DNA of 64,000 nucleotides from PALSA-1006 sp041660815. Its GTDB lineage: Bacteria > Pseudomonadota > Gammaproteobacteria > Burkholderiales > Gallionellaceae. Shown here in pieces: positions 8,024 to 16,113 of this stretch (position 1 is the stretch's first letter; each line of letters begins with the position of its first letter). Location: assembly GCA_041660815.1 (NCBI GenBank), contig JBAZVN010000001.1, forward strand, positions 62,001 to 126,000, in the 5' to 3' direction. Below the pieces are notes generated by a model. It was not told the DNA's origin and did not search any database. It worked only from the letters and a program-made list of their open reading frames with translations. Both the position numbers and the translations under genes were made by a program.

Positions 8024-8133
8024 ACCAATGACGCTGCAGTATTACTTCGTTATGCCGATAACTAAATCATGCGAACCATTGCATAAAATTAGCTGTCACA
8101 CAAATGGCCGTTAAATATGATAAGGAGCAAACC

Positions 8134-8880
8134 ATGAGCAGCATCAGCAGCGTCAATGGAAGCGGGAGCGGATTCTCGATGATGTCCGGCATGAAACGCC
8201 CGGATCCATCCACGATGGCGGATAACCTGCTTTCCAAACTCGACACCACGAACAAGGGTTATCTGAATAAGAACGATCTGCAGTCGGCATTAAGCCAGGT
8301 ATCAAGCTCTGCCAGTTCCAGTAGCTCGAACAGCACAAGCAGTTCGACATCTATAGACGAGATGTTCAAAAAGCTGGACAGCAACAGCGATGACAAGATC
8401 ACCAAGGACGAAATGTCCAGCGGCATAAAAAAACTGGCCGAGGCACTCGACAACCAGGTGAATCAAATGCGTATGAATGGAAGTTCGGGTGACGGGCAAG
8501 AAAACTCGGGTAAGGTGAAAGGTGGCACACCGCCATCCGGCGGAAGGCCACCGCCCCCTCCACCATCCGGCTCTGGAAGCACGAACTCCGCGTCCGGTAC
8601 AAGTAGCGCGAGCTCAACCCAGTCAAGCAGCACTACAAAAACATATGAGTCAGCCGACACCAATCAGGACGGCAAAGTAAGCGTGCAAGAGAAATTAGCT
8701 TACGAACTGAAAGCCCAAAACAGCGCATCTACGTCTTCAACATCAAGTGAGAGCAGCGTCACATCGTCAACTTCTTCGGGCAGCGATGCTAGGGTAATGA
8801 AACAGATCGTGGATCTCATGCATGCATACAGCAGTTTTGACAGCAGTAGCAACAACTCCGGATTGTCGATTACTGCCTAG
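8134..8880 (+). CDS. Ser-rich protein with three EF-hand loops
   Basis: A 248-residue protein with three EF-hand loops: DTTNKGYLNKND (37-48, weak), DSNSDDKITKDE (82-93, canonical) and DTNQDGKVSVQE (175-186, canonical). Between them lie long Ser/Thr tracts and a PPPPPP run. The start is set at 8134 because AAGGAG lies 6 nt upstream; an upstream in-frame ATG at 8104 has no such site. The N-terminus MSSISSVNGSGSG resembles those of the EF-hand proteins at 4449 and 10799, with no Sec signal. A CpxR-like box precedes it and a hairpin terminator follows. Bacterial EF-hand proteins of this kind are usually Ca2+ buffers or sensors; the specific role here is unknown. Confidence 0.78.
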   Translation: MSSISSVNGSGSGFSMMSGMKRPDPSTMADNLLSKLDTTNKGYLNKNDLQSALSQVSSSASSSSSNSTSSSTSIDEMFKKLDSNSDDKITKDEMSSGIKKLAEALDNQVNQMRMNGSSGDGQENSGKVKGGTPPSGGRPPPPPPSGSGSTNSASGTSSASSTQSSSTTKTYESADTNQDGKVSVQEKLAYELKAQNSASTSSTSSESSVTSSTSSGSDARVMKQIVDLMHAYSSFDSSSNNSGLSITA

Positions 8881-8904
8881 CAATTTTCGTCACATATCCG
8901 GATG

Positions 8905-8943
8905 TTAAAGGGGGGGGCAATCATGCCCCTCCTTTAACTTTAG
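8905..8943 (+). terminator. Terminator after second EF-hand gene
   Basis: TTAAAG plus a run of eight G and CA (8905-8919) pairs with TGCCCCTCCTTTAA (8924-8937); one G is bulged and the T-tract after it is weak (CTTTAG). It starts about 25 bp after the stop codon. Confidence 0.7.
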
Positions 8944-8997
8944 CTCGGGTATAAACTTCGACTTACTTTCTTGCATTTGGGTAATAGCGCTGGTACA

Positions 8998-9012
8998 TTA
9001 GCATATTATAAT
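8998..9012 (+). promoter_or_regulatory. Operator-like site overlapping the -10 of the DUF2892 gene
   Basis: TTAGCATATTATAA (8998-9011) differs from the site at 2356 by one base and shares flanking GTA and TAAT..CC positions. A perfect TATAAT occurs at 9007-9012, inside the site. A TTGCAT (8971-8976) with a 17-bp spacer to TACATT (8994-8999) is an alternative promoter. Binding here would block transcription of the DUF2892 gene. Confidence 0.55.
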
Positions 9013-9046
9013 TTACCCCTCACCCAACTCATCAAAGGAGAAGCAC

Positions 9047-9244
9047 ATGAAATGTAATTCTGGAACATTGGATCGTGCACTACGCGTTATTGCAGGCTTG
9101 ATTTTAATTGCACTGGCAGCAACTGGAACGATTGGTGTCTGGGGCTGGATTGGCGTTGTACCATTATTGACCGGCGCTTTTGGTTTTTGCCCAGCCTACA
9201 CGCTGCTGGGTGTTAATACCTGCGGAATTAAAGAAACAAAGTAA
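9047..9244 (+). CDS. DUF2892 (YgaP-like) small membrane protein
   Basis: 65 residues: a short N-terminal MKCNSGTLDRALRVIAG, two hydrophobic helices (about 10-30 and 32-50) and a C-terminal CGIKETK. This is the standalone DUF2892 family, also found as the membrane part of the rhodanese YgaP. Cys at positions 3, 48 and 59 are notable. AAAGGAG lies 6 nt upstream of the ATG. In other proteobacteria, DUF2892 genes are often part of sulfide- or persulfide-responsive operons; the operator-like site shared with the RND operon at 2.3 kb points the same way, as inference. The gene is monocistronic, closed by a strong terminator. Confidence 0.88.
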   Translation: MKCNSGTLDRALRVIAGLILIALAATGTIGVWGWIGVVPLLTGAFGFCPAYTLLGVNTCGIKETK

Positions 9245-9256
9245 GTTAATTTAGAT

Positions 9257-9290
9257 GAAAAAGCCCGGCAAGTGATTGTCGGGCTTTTTT
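9257..9290 (+). terminator. Rho-independent terminator after DUF2892 gene
   Basis: AAAAAGCCCG (9258-9267) pairs with CGGGCTTTTTT (9280-9290); a GC core flanked by A/T tracts, able to work in both directions. Confidence 0.9.
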
Positions 9291-9343
9291 CATATTCATT
9301 TATACCGTATCTCATCAAAAGTTATTCCGGATAACCACCCAAA

Positions 9344-10270
9344 TTGGCAATAAAATCGAGGCTAAAATTATTCCGCACTGCTTTCTTTGCGATGGGTACG
9401 CAATGCGAAATGCAACTGTATGCACAGAATGAAAACCAAGCCTTGGCCGCTGCCCAATCAGCCATTGATGAAGTTCGGAGAATCGAAGCCCGCTACTCCC
9501 GCTATCGGGCAGATAGCGTGCTGTCAGCGATCAACCAAAGTTCAGAAAACGGCAAGCAACTGCAACTTGACGATGAAACTGCCAATCTACTCGACTACGC
9601 CTTAATTTGTTATGAAAAAAGCGGGGGATTATTCGACATCACTTCGGGCGTATTGCGTAGCGTCTGGAATTTTTCATCTCGGCAATTACCGACACAAAAT
9701 CAAATCGACGCAATTTTGCCGTTAATCGGCATGAATAAAATTCGCTGGGAGCGTCCGAATTTTTTATTTGAATTGCGCGGAATGGAAATTGATTTCGGAG
9801 GAATTGCCAAAGAATATGCAGCCGATCAGGCTGCCGCAGTTTGCCTGTCAGCTGGCATCGAACATGGCCTGATTGAGCTAGGCGGGGATATTAAAGTGAT
9901 TGGCCCGCATCCCGATAATTCTCCCTGGCTTGTGGGCATTCGCCACCCGCGACAAGCCGATCAACCATTGCTTACTCTGGAGATTTTTGCAGGAGCCGTC
10001 GCCACCAGCGGAGACTATGAGCGTTTCATGCTGGTAAACGGCGTGCGTTACAGCCACCTACTCAATCCCTTTACTGGTTGTCCAGTCCAAGGATTACAGT
10101 GCGCCAGCATCATCACTGAACAATGCTTGGTCGCGGGCAGCATCGCCACGATTGGTTTGCTAAAAGGTGCGGATGGAAAGCCGTGGTTGAACGATTCGGG
10201 TGTCCGCCACTTGTGGGTGGATGAAGCGGGAAAGTTAAGTGGAAATGTATTTCCGATAAATAACAATTAG
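9344..10270 (+). CDS. apbE: FAD:protein FMN transferase (ApbE family)
   Basis: A 308-residue ApbE homologue, which attaches FMN covalently to Thr/Ser of target flavoproteins such as Rnf/Nqr subunits. Family signatures: AMGTQCEMQ near the start, RIEARYSRYRADSVLSAIN, GLFDITSGVLRSVWNF, the MEIDFGGIAKEYAAD box, LIELGGDIKVIGPHP and GAVATSGDYERF with HLLNPFTG. No signal peptide or lipobox is present, so it would be cytoplasmic unless the true start lies elsewhere. The frame opens with TTG at 9344; the first ATG (9392) would remove residues before the conserved MGT, so the TTG or another non-AUG start is likelier. No target flavoprotein gene is nearby. Confidence 0.9.
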   Translation: MAIKSRLKLFRTAFFAMGTQCEMQLYAQNENQALAAAQSAIDEVRRIEARYSRYRADSVLSAINQSSENGKQLQLDDETANLLDYALICYEKSGGLFDITSGVLRSVWNFSSRQLPTQNQIDAILPLIGMNKIRWERPNFLFELRGMEIDFGGIAKEYAADQAAAVCLSAGIEHGLIELGGDIKVIGPHPDNSPWLVGIRHPRQADQPLLTLEIFAGAVATSGDYERFMLVNGVRYSHLLNPFTGCPVQGLQCASIITEQCLVAGSIATIGLLKGADGKPWLNDSGVRHLWVDEAGKLSGNVFPINNN

Positions 10271-10355
10271 CCTCATTTCCGCAAGAACATTAATTTGTAG
10301 CTGCCGATCCCACAGGGCGTACCAGCATGCGGGGTAGCGTCAACCACCAAGGTCG

Positions 10356-10799
10356 TTAGGCTGAAACACTGATCGTATTACCGATCGCCGCATTGGCAAC
10401 AGGAACTACGCCATTTCCCACCGCGTTCAATGCAGCGATACTCTGCTCGAGAGTTTGCGGAGCGGCTACCTTGCTGGCTTCTGCAGCCCCTTGCCGATGA
10501 TGACCGTGTGTCATTATCGACTTCATTCCAGAAATAAAATCCTGCTTAGATACGCTCCCGGTCCCGCTGGGGTCAAGCTTGCTGAATGCCGCGTCCAAAC
10601 CAATTGCCTTGAAGGCTGCCGGCGTACTCGAACTATTGAACGCCTGTGAAAATTGCGATTTGCTAATACTCCCATTTCCTGCCGTGTCGATTTGCTGAAA
10701 CAGATTTGACATTTTTTGCTGCGGGGGCATACGCATACTTGCCCCTGTCCAAGCTTGAGGTGCGGCACCGAGGCCGGAAATCACTCCCACGGACGACAT
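10356..10799 (-). CDS. EF-hand protein, third paralogue-like member
   Basis: A 147-residue protein with two EF-hand-like loops: DTAGNGSISKSQ (38-49, last ligand Gln instead of Glu) and DPSGTGSVSKQD (76-87, ends in Asp). Helices FSQAFNSS and FISGMKSIM flank them in the usual way. A His cluster (HGHHRQG) follows at about residue 98. The N-terminus MSSVGVISGLGAAP resembles the other two EF-hand proteins and lacks a signal peptide. GGAG lies about 6 nt upstream of the ATG. Unlike the genes at 4449 and 8134, no GTAAA-N5-GTAAA box was seen upstream, so it may not belong to the same regulon. Confidence 0.72.
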   Translation of the reverse strand: MSSVGVISGLGAAPQAWTGASMRMPPQQKMSNLFQQIDTAGNGSISKSQFSQAFNSSSTPAAFKAIGLDAAFSKLDPSGTGSVSKQDFISGMKSIMTHGHHRQGAAEASKVAAPQTLEQSIAALNAVGNGVVPVANAAIGNTISVSA

Positions 10800-10933
10800 A
10801 TAATCTCCAATTTATATAATAGGTTAAGGCATTAACGCCAACTCCCACTATAACGATAAATACTCAGAATAGACTTAGGAATACAAGTACAAAAGTGGCG
10901 GTATTCAGCCTTTAAAATATCGAATTTATATGA

Positions 10934-13900
10934 TTAGTCCGGAGTCGCTTCGGCGTCACGCAACTTCCAGCGCTGTAAAGCATTCTCAACCAGCGAATAA
11001 ACGGCTGGCACCACAACCAAGGTGAGCAGCGTGGAAGAAATCATCCCGCCAATCACCGCGACCGCCAGGGGGCCATTGGTCTCCGAGCCGGCCCCCAAAC
11101 CCAATCCGGCGGGCAGCAGCGCCAGAATAATCGTGATCGAGGTCATTAACACCGGACGCAGGCGAATCGGACAGGCATTGAGCAATGCCTCATCAACCTG
11201 CATGCCGCTGGCACGGCGTTGATTGGTTAAGTCGATCAGCAAAATAGAATTCTTTGCCACCAGACCAATCAGCAATACCAAGCCGATCATCGAATAAATA
11301 TTCAAGGTGTGACCGAATAGCCAGAGTGAGGCGACCCCGCCAACAATCGCCAGCGGTTGCGCCACCATAATAATAAACGGTTGAATAAATGAATTAAACT
11401 GACTGGCCAACACCATGTACAGCAGCACAATCGCCAGCACAAAAGCGAATAACATATAGCCGACGGTTTTACCCAGCTCTTCCGCTTGGCCGATCAACTT
11501 GACGCGATAACCGGCAGGCAACATTGCTTCAGCAGTTTCTTTTACTTTTGCGGTGGCCTCCCCCAACTGCATGACCGGCGTGGCAAAGAAGGTGGCGGAA
11601 TAGCGCAAGTCATAGCGGCCAACCACCGCCGGACCGATTCGCTCTGATACCGACGCGACGCTGTCCAAACGCACCATACTGCCGTCGCGCGCGCGCAGGT
11701 AAATGCGGCGTAAATCCGACGGTTTGGTAAAGGCGCCGTCAATGGCTTTAATCCGCACACTGTAACGCTCGCCGTCACCCGGTTCGTCGTTGTATTGGGC
11801 GATATCCACGCCGCCGGTCATAATATTTACCGCCGAAGCAATATCCGCCGCGCTTAGCCCCAGTGAAGCGGCGCGATTACGGTCAATTTGCACAGTCAAT
11901 TGCGGCAAGTCCACCTGCACATCCAAATCCACTCGCCCCATACCGGGGACCTCTTTGTTTAGTTTGGCTTGGAGTTGAGTTGCCAGACGTGCCACTTCAT
12001 TTAACTCCGGGCCGGTCAATACAAACTGCAAGGGCTCACCACGACCTCCGGCAGCCATTGAAATCGGCGCGGGGAAAGCGCGAATTCCCGGGATTACCGA
12101 CAGTTCTTCGCGCAGTTGGGCAATCAAATCCTGTTGCGACAACGTGCGCTTATTGCGCGGTGTCATGCGAATACTAACCGATGCCTGATTCACCTGCCCG
12201 GCCTGCCCCAAACCGATTGCGGCAAAGTAAGTGGCAATTTCCGGATGGCTTGCCAACACTTTTTCAACTTCGGCCAAGCGTCCGTTGGTGTATTCGATCG
12301 AGGCGCCGAGCGGCACTTTGCATTGCACGGCAAAACGTCCCTGATCTTCTACCGGCATAAACCCTTTGCCCACTTTGGCGAAGAAAAAGCCGCTCGACAT
12401 CACCACCAAAACGGTCATGAGTACCACTTTCCAACGATGCCGCAACGACCAAGCCAGCAAACGCCGGTAGAAACTGTCCATCTTATGAAACATTGCATCC
12501 AGCGCGTAATACAGCTTGCCGTGTTTCTTTTCGACTTTAAGAAAGCGTGAGCACAGCATCGGTGTCAGGGTCAGTGAAACAAATAACGAGACCAGCACGC
12601 CCATGGTGACCACGACCGCAAACGACTTGAAGAACATGCCAATAATGCCGCTCATGAAAATAACCGGGCCGAAGATCGACACCAGCGACAAGGATGCGGC
12701 AATAACGGCAAAAGCCACTTCCTTGCTGCCATTTACCGCCGCACTAATGGGCTCGTTATCAATTTCCTCGCGGTGGCGGAAGATATTTTCCAGCACCACA
12801 ATGGCATCGTCCACCACCACCCCGATGAGCAGCAGCAAGCCCAACATGGTCATGGCATTCAGGGTGTAACCCAGGAAATAAATCGCCGCAATAGAACCCA
12901 GCAAAGAAACAGGAATAGCAACCGCGATAATCAAAGTGGAGCGCACGCTGCGTAAAAAAATCCAAACAATCAGCGCGGCCAACAAGGTTCCTGCCAACAA
13001 GTGTTCCTTCAAGGCGAAAATCATTTCCTCAATGAAAATAGCATCATTGGAGGCAACGGATAGCGTCATACCGGGTGGCAAAGACGGAATAATTTCTTTT
13101 TCCAGACGCGCTTTGACTTCTTCCACAATCGCGACGGTATTGCTGTTGGAAATTTTTACAATGCCAATCCCCACGGTAGGCTTGCCGTTAAAACGCGCCA
13201 ACTGCCGAAAATCGGCCATGCCGTCTTCCACTTTTGCCACATCGCGCAAATTGACCGGAGCCCCATCGCGGTAGGCAATCACCATGGTACGCAACGAGCT
13301 GACTTGATGAAACTCCATATCCAGCTTAAGCAAATACTCCTGATTGCCCTGCACGAGAAATCCGCCGGGAAGTTGCAAGTGTTCGCGACTAAATGCAGCC
13401 GTAATATCTTGCGGGGTGATGCCCAGCGCAGCCATACGCTTCGGATCGATTTGCACACGGATCGTCCTGTCGCGCCGTCCGCCCAACCTGATTTCGCCCA
13501 CGCCATCCACGTTTTCAAGTTTTTTCTTGATGATGTTGGTGGCGTACTCGTTCAATTGTTGCTGGGTGCGATCACCCTGCAACGCCAGCCACATGACCGG
13601 CATCGATCCGGTGTCCATTTTAGCGACCACCGGAGGATCGGCATCTGTGGGAAGGCGACGGATGGCTTGACTAATTTTGGCCTGAATTTCGTTAAAAGCC
13701 ACGTCAATACTTTTTTCCAGCGCAAAAGTAATCACCACGACCGAAACACCGGGCGAAGAGCTGGATTGCACATGCTGTATACCCGGTACGCTGTTGATGG
13801 TGTTTTCAATCACATTCGTCACACTCATATCCATGTTTTCCGGGTTGGCCCCCTTCAACGTGGTGGTGATTGCAATAACCGGAAAGTCAACTTTGGGGAA

Positions 13901-14008
13901 TTGATCAAGGCCCACTCGCTGATAGGAAATCAAGCCGACCAACATGATGACGGCGCTCAGCATAAAAGCAAAAACGTGACGCTTAATCGATAACTCAGGC
14001 AAATTCAT
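10934..14008 (-). CDS. Efflux RND transporter permease subunit
   Basis: A complete 1024-residue inner-membrane RND pump of the HAE-1 class: TM1 near 12-30, porter domain, TM2-6 block (about 335-500) with GVVVDDAIVVLENIFRHRE carrying the Asp-Asp proton relay, a second porter half, and TM8-12 (about 850-1000). The N-terminus MNLPELSIKRHVFAFM is typical of permeases paired with lipoprotein adaptors. It lies 34 bp downstream of such an adaptor gene and no outer-membrane factor is present nearby. Substrate cannot be deduced. It is not a close duplicate of the permease at the left edge. Confidence 0.95.
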   Translation of the reverse strand: MNLPELSIKRHVFAFMLSAVIMLVGLISYQRVGLDQFPKVDFPVIAITTTLKGANPENMDMSVTNVIENTINSVPGIQHVQSSSSPGVSVVVITFALEKSIDVAFNEIQAKISQAIRRLPTDADPPVVAKMDTGSMPVMWLALQGDRTQQQLNEYATNIIKKKLENVDGVGEIRLGGRRDRTIRVQIDPKRMAALGITPQDITAAFSREHLQLPGGFLVQGNQEYLLKLDMEFHQVSSLRTMVIAYRDGAPVNLRDVAKVEDGMADFRQLARFNGKPTVGIGIVKISNSNTVAIVEEVKARLEKEIIPSLPPGMTLSVASNDAIFIEEMIFALKEHLLAGTLLAALIVWIFLRSVRSTLIIAVAIPVSLLGSIAAIYFLGYTLNAMTMLGLLLLIGVVVDDAIVVLENIFRHREEIDNEPISAAVNGSKEVAFAVIAASLSLVSIFGPVIFMSGIIGMFFKSFAVVVTMGVLVSLFVSLTLTPMLCSRFLKVEKKHGKLYYALDAMFHKMDSFYRRLLAWSLRHRWKVVLMTVLVVMSSGFFFAKVGKGFMPVEDQGRFAVQCKVPLGASIEYTNGRLAEVEKVLASHPEIATYFAAIGLGQAGQVNQASVSIRMTPRNKRTLSQQDLIAQLREELSVIPGIRAFPAPISMAAGGRGEPLQFVLTGPELNEVARLATQLQAKLNKEVPGMGRVDLDVQVDLPQLTVQIDRNRAASLGLSAADIASAVNIMTGGVDIAQYNDEPGDGERYSVRIKAIDGAFTKPSDLRRIYLRARDGSMVRLDSVASVSERIGPAVVGRYDLRYSATFFATPVMQLGEATAKVKETAEAMLPAGYRVKLIGQAEELGKTVGYMLFAFVLAIVLLYMVLASQFNSFIQPFIIMVAQPLAIVGGVASLWLFGHTLNIYSMIGLVLLIGLVAKNSILLIDLTNQRRASGMQVDEALLNACPIRLRPVLMTSITIILALLPAGLGLGAGSETNGPLAVAVIGGMISSTLLTLVVVPAVYSLVENALQRWKLRDAEATPD

Positions 14009-14042
14009 AGATGGAATACTCGTTGTTCAGTATGACAAAAAA

Positions 14043-15173
14043 TTATTTTGCAGATGCGGGGACAACTGCACTAACGGCTTGGCCTGGGTCAACATATTGC
14101 GACGCAACCGTTACATTGGCCTGATCGGTCAGGAATCCGGCTCCATCTACCACAATCGTTTCAGTACCGGACAAACCGCTGATAATTTCAGCCTGGCCGT
14201 CTTTAATGGCACCGACTTTTACAGTCTGTTGTTTAACTTTGTCGCCTTCCAGCACATAGACTACCTTGCCGATTGGACGCAATACAACGCTGTGCTGGGG
14301 AACCAATACCGCATTGCGATGCTCGTCCATGACCACCTGACCGGAAACCGTAGAGCCGGGACGCCACATGCCCGGCTCATTGATAATCACCAACACTTCA
14401 AAAGAACGATTATTGATTCCGGTCATCGGACGCACGCTTTCGATCATGCCAGACACAATTCGTTCATCGATGAAAGTCGTTAAATTCACCCGCATTCCGG
14501 GTGTTAATTTGGCGGCCAGACTTTCGGGGAAAGGGAGACGGGCGCGTAATTTCCCTATCCCGACCAATTGAAATAATGGATCACCAACCTTGACATATTG
14601 ACCGGCCACTGCAATTTGCTTTTCAATGCGACCGTCAAAGGGGGCGACAATTTTCGTTTTGGCTACGTTTCTCTCTGCAATAGCCAACTGCGACTTTGCC
14701 GCAACCAATTGATTATTAACGACATTCATTTGAGTCCGAGCATCATCAAAAGCGCCCTGCGAAATAAACCCTGTGTCATGCAGTTGACGCTGACGTGCCA
14801 ACGCTTTGGTTTGATTCTCCTGCAGCGTTTTAACCCGCTGCATTTCAGCCTGGGCTGACTGTTTTGCCAGACCGGCATCTTGGGCATCCAACACCGCCAG
14901 AACTTGACCCGTCTTAACTGAATTACCCGCTACAGCGCGCACTTCAAGTAACTTGCCCGCCGTTTCGGCGGCGATAATCGGATCGGCCAAACTTTCCAAT
15001 ACACCAACAGATTCTTCCAGAAGCAGCATTGAGCCAACGCTTACGCTTGTAACCGTAACAGGTGTTGCAACCGGACCAGATTTTTTATCTGCACCCTTTT
15101 TGTCTGCCGTTTTATTGCCACACGCCCCCAAAGTCAGCGTCAACAATAAAATTCCCAGCGTCAATTTATTCAT
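14043..15173 (-). CDS. Lipoprotein RND efflux adaptor (membrane fusion protein)
   Basis: 376 residues. A lipoprotein signal peptide ends in the lipobox LGAC (Cys 18), followed by a Lys-rich linker (NKTADKKGADKKSG) and the adaptor domains: barrel-sandwich half at about 70-105 (AAETAGKLLEVRAVAGNSVKTGQ), hairpin to about 175, second half (VAPFDGRIEKQIAVAGQYV), beta-barrel (RLPFPESLAAKLTPGM) and membrane-proximal domain. It anchors in the inner membrane and joins the permease encoded 34 bp downstream to an outer-membrane channel encoded elsewhere. The 157 bp upstream hold no regulator gene and no recognisable operator. Confidence 0.93.
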   Translation of the reverse strand: MNKLTLGILLLTLTLGACGNKTADKKGADKKSGPVATPVTVTSVSVGSMLLLEESVGVLESLADPIIAAETAGKLLEVRAVAGNSVKTGQVLAVLDAQDAGLAKQSAQAEMQRVKTLQENQTKALARQRQLHDTGFISQGAFDDARTQMNVVNNQLVAAKSQLAIAERNVAKTKIVAPFDGRIEKQIAVAGQYVKVGDPLFQLVGIGKLRARLPFPESLAAKLTPGMRVNLTTFIDERIVSGMIESVRPMTGINNRSFEVLVIINEPGMWRPGSTVSGQVVMDEHRNAVLVPQHSVVLRPIGKVVYVLEGDKVKQQTVKVGAIKDGQAEIISGLSGTETIVVDGAGFLTDQANVTVASQYVDPGQAVSAVVPASAK

Positions 15174-15330
15174 GGTGATGGCTCTTGATAATAAATAATA
15201 AAAATGGAAAGACCCTTATAACTACAAGGGCAGACTAGATAACAGCGGAGGATTTTAACACTAAACGATAGGGGCTAAAGAATTGCTGCCGCGTTGAAAT
15301 ACTGCAACTCACTGAGAAAGGGCAAGACGC

Positions 15331-15369
15331 AAAAAACCGGCGCCCGCCCCCTATCAGTGGTCAGGCGCC
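15331..15369 (-). terminator. Terminator overlapping the stop of the H1-like gene
   Basis: GGCGCC at 15364-15369 pairs with GGCGCC at 15339-15344 and is followed on the minus strand by a T6 tract (15336-15331). The TGA stop codon of the H1-like gene (15363-15361) lies inside the hairpin loop, so the last codons form the stem. Confidence 0.7.
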
Positions 15370-15930
15370 AAGAATTCCAGAAGGCTTTGCGACTTTAGCG
15401 GCCACTTTTTTGGCTGCAGGTTTTGCTGCAGGTTTAGCGGCCACTTTTTTCGCTACTGGTTTTGCTGCAGGTTTAGCGGCCACTTTTTTGGCTGCAGGTT
15501 TTGCTGCAGGTTTAGCGGCCACTTTTTTCGCCACAGGTTTTGCTGCAGGTTTAGCGGCCACTTTTTTTGCTGCGGGCTTTGCTGCAGGTTTAGCGGCTAC
15601 TTTTTTCGCTACAGGTTTTGCTGCTGGTTTAGCGGCCACTTTTTTCGCCACAAGTTTTGCTGCAGGTTTAGCGGCTACTTTTTTGGCTGCAGGTTTTGCT
15701 GCTGGTTTAGCGGCTACTTTTTTCGCCACAGGTTTTGCTGCTGGTTTAGCAACTACTTTTTTCGCTACAGGTTTTGCTGCTGGTTTAGCAACTACTTTTT
15801 TTACTGCAGGTTTTGCTGCTGGTTTAGCTGCCACTTTTTTGGCTACGGGTTTTGCTGCGGGTTTTGCGGCAGGTTTCGCAGCCGGTTTCTTGGAAGGTGC
15901 ACTTTTCGATTTGCTAGTTGTTGCAGCCAT
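15361..15930 (-). CDS. Histone H1-like Lys/Ala/Pro-repeat protein
   Basis: 189 residues, almost entirely Lys, Ala, Pro and Val. A short head (MAATTSKSKSAPSKK) is followed by about a dozen tandem units of the form KPAAKPVAKKVAA or KPAAKPAAKKVAA, and a short tail (KVAKPSGILGA). This is the composition of bacterial histone H1-like nucleoid proteins (HctB/AlgP-like), which bind DNA through the basic repeats; function here is by analogy. The repeats are also near-identical at DNA level, so unit number may vary between strains by slippage or recombination. The opposite strand is open over the whole gene only because of the repeat composition. Single gene with its own terminator. Confidence 0.85.
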   Translation of the reverse strand: MAATTSKSKSAPSKKPAAKPAAKPAAKPVAKKVAAKPAAKPAVKKVVAKPAAKPVAKKVVAKPAAKPVAKKVAAKPAAKPAAKKVAAKPAAKLVAKKVAAKPAAKPVAKKVAAKPAAKPAAKKVAAKPAAKPVAKKVAAKPAAKPAAKKVAAKPAAKPVAKKVAAKPAAKPAAKKVAAKVAKPSGILGA

Positions 15931-16113
15931 TTTTCATTCCTTAAAAAATTGAATTGATAAAACCCATCACTGCATTTTCGTGCAAACCGCGCACTTCCAA
16001 ACACTAAATTACCCACTAAAAATATCCGATTGCGTTTGGTGATCGCATTCTATGCGCTTCTAAATTTGCTGTGCAATATATTTGTAAATTTTAGTGAAAT
16101 TTCTGCGGAAAAA

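Noticed and set aside
15380..15880. Regularly spaced repeats resembling a CRISPR array
   Set aside because: Repeats are contiguous, in-frame coding units without unique spacers, and no cas genes are present.
15410..15952. Long plus-strand open frame opposite the H1-like gene, rich in Ala, Gly, Phe and Thr
   Set aside because: It is the mirror of the Lys/Ala/Pro repeats; it has no ribosome binding site or recognisable domain, while the minus-strand protein has typical composition, start and terminator.
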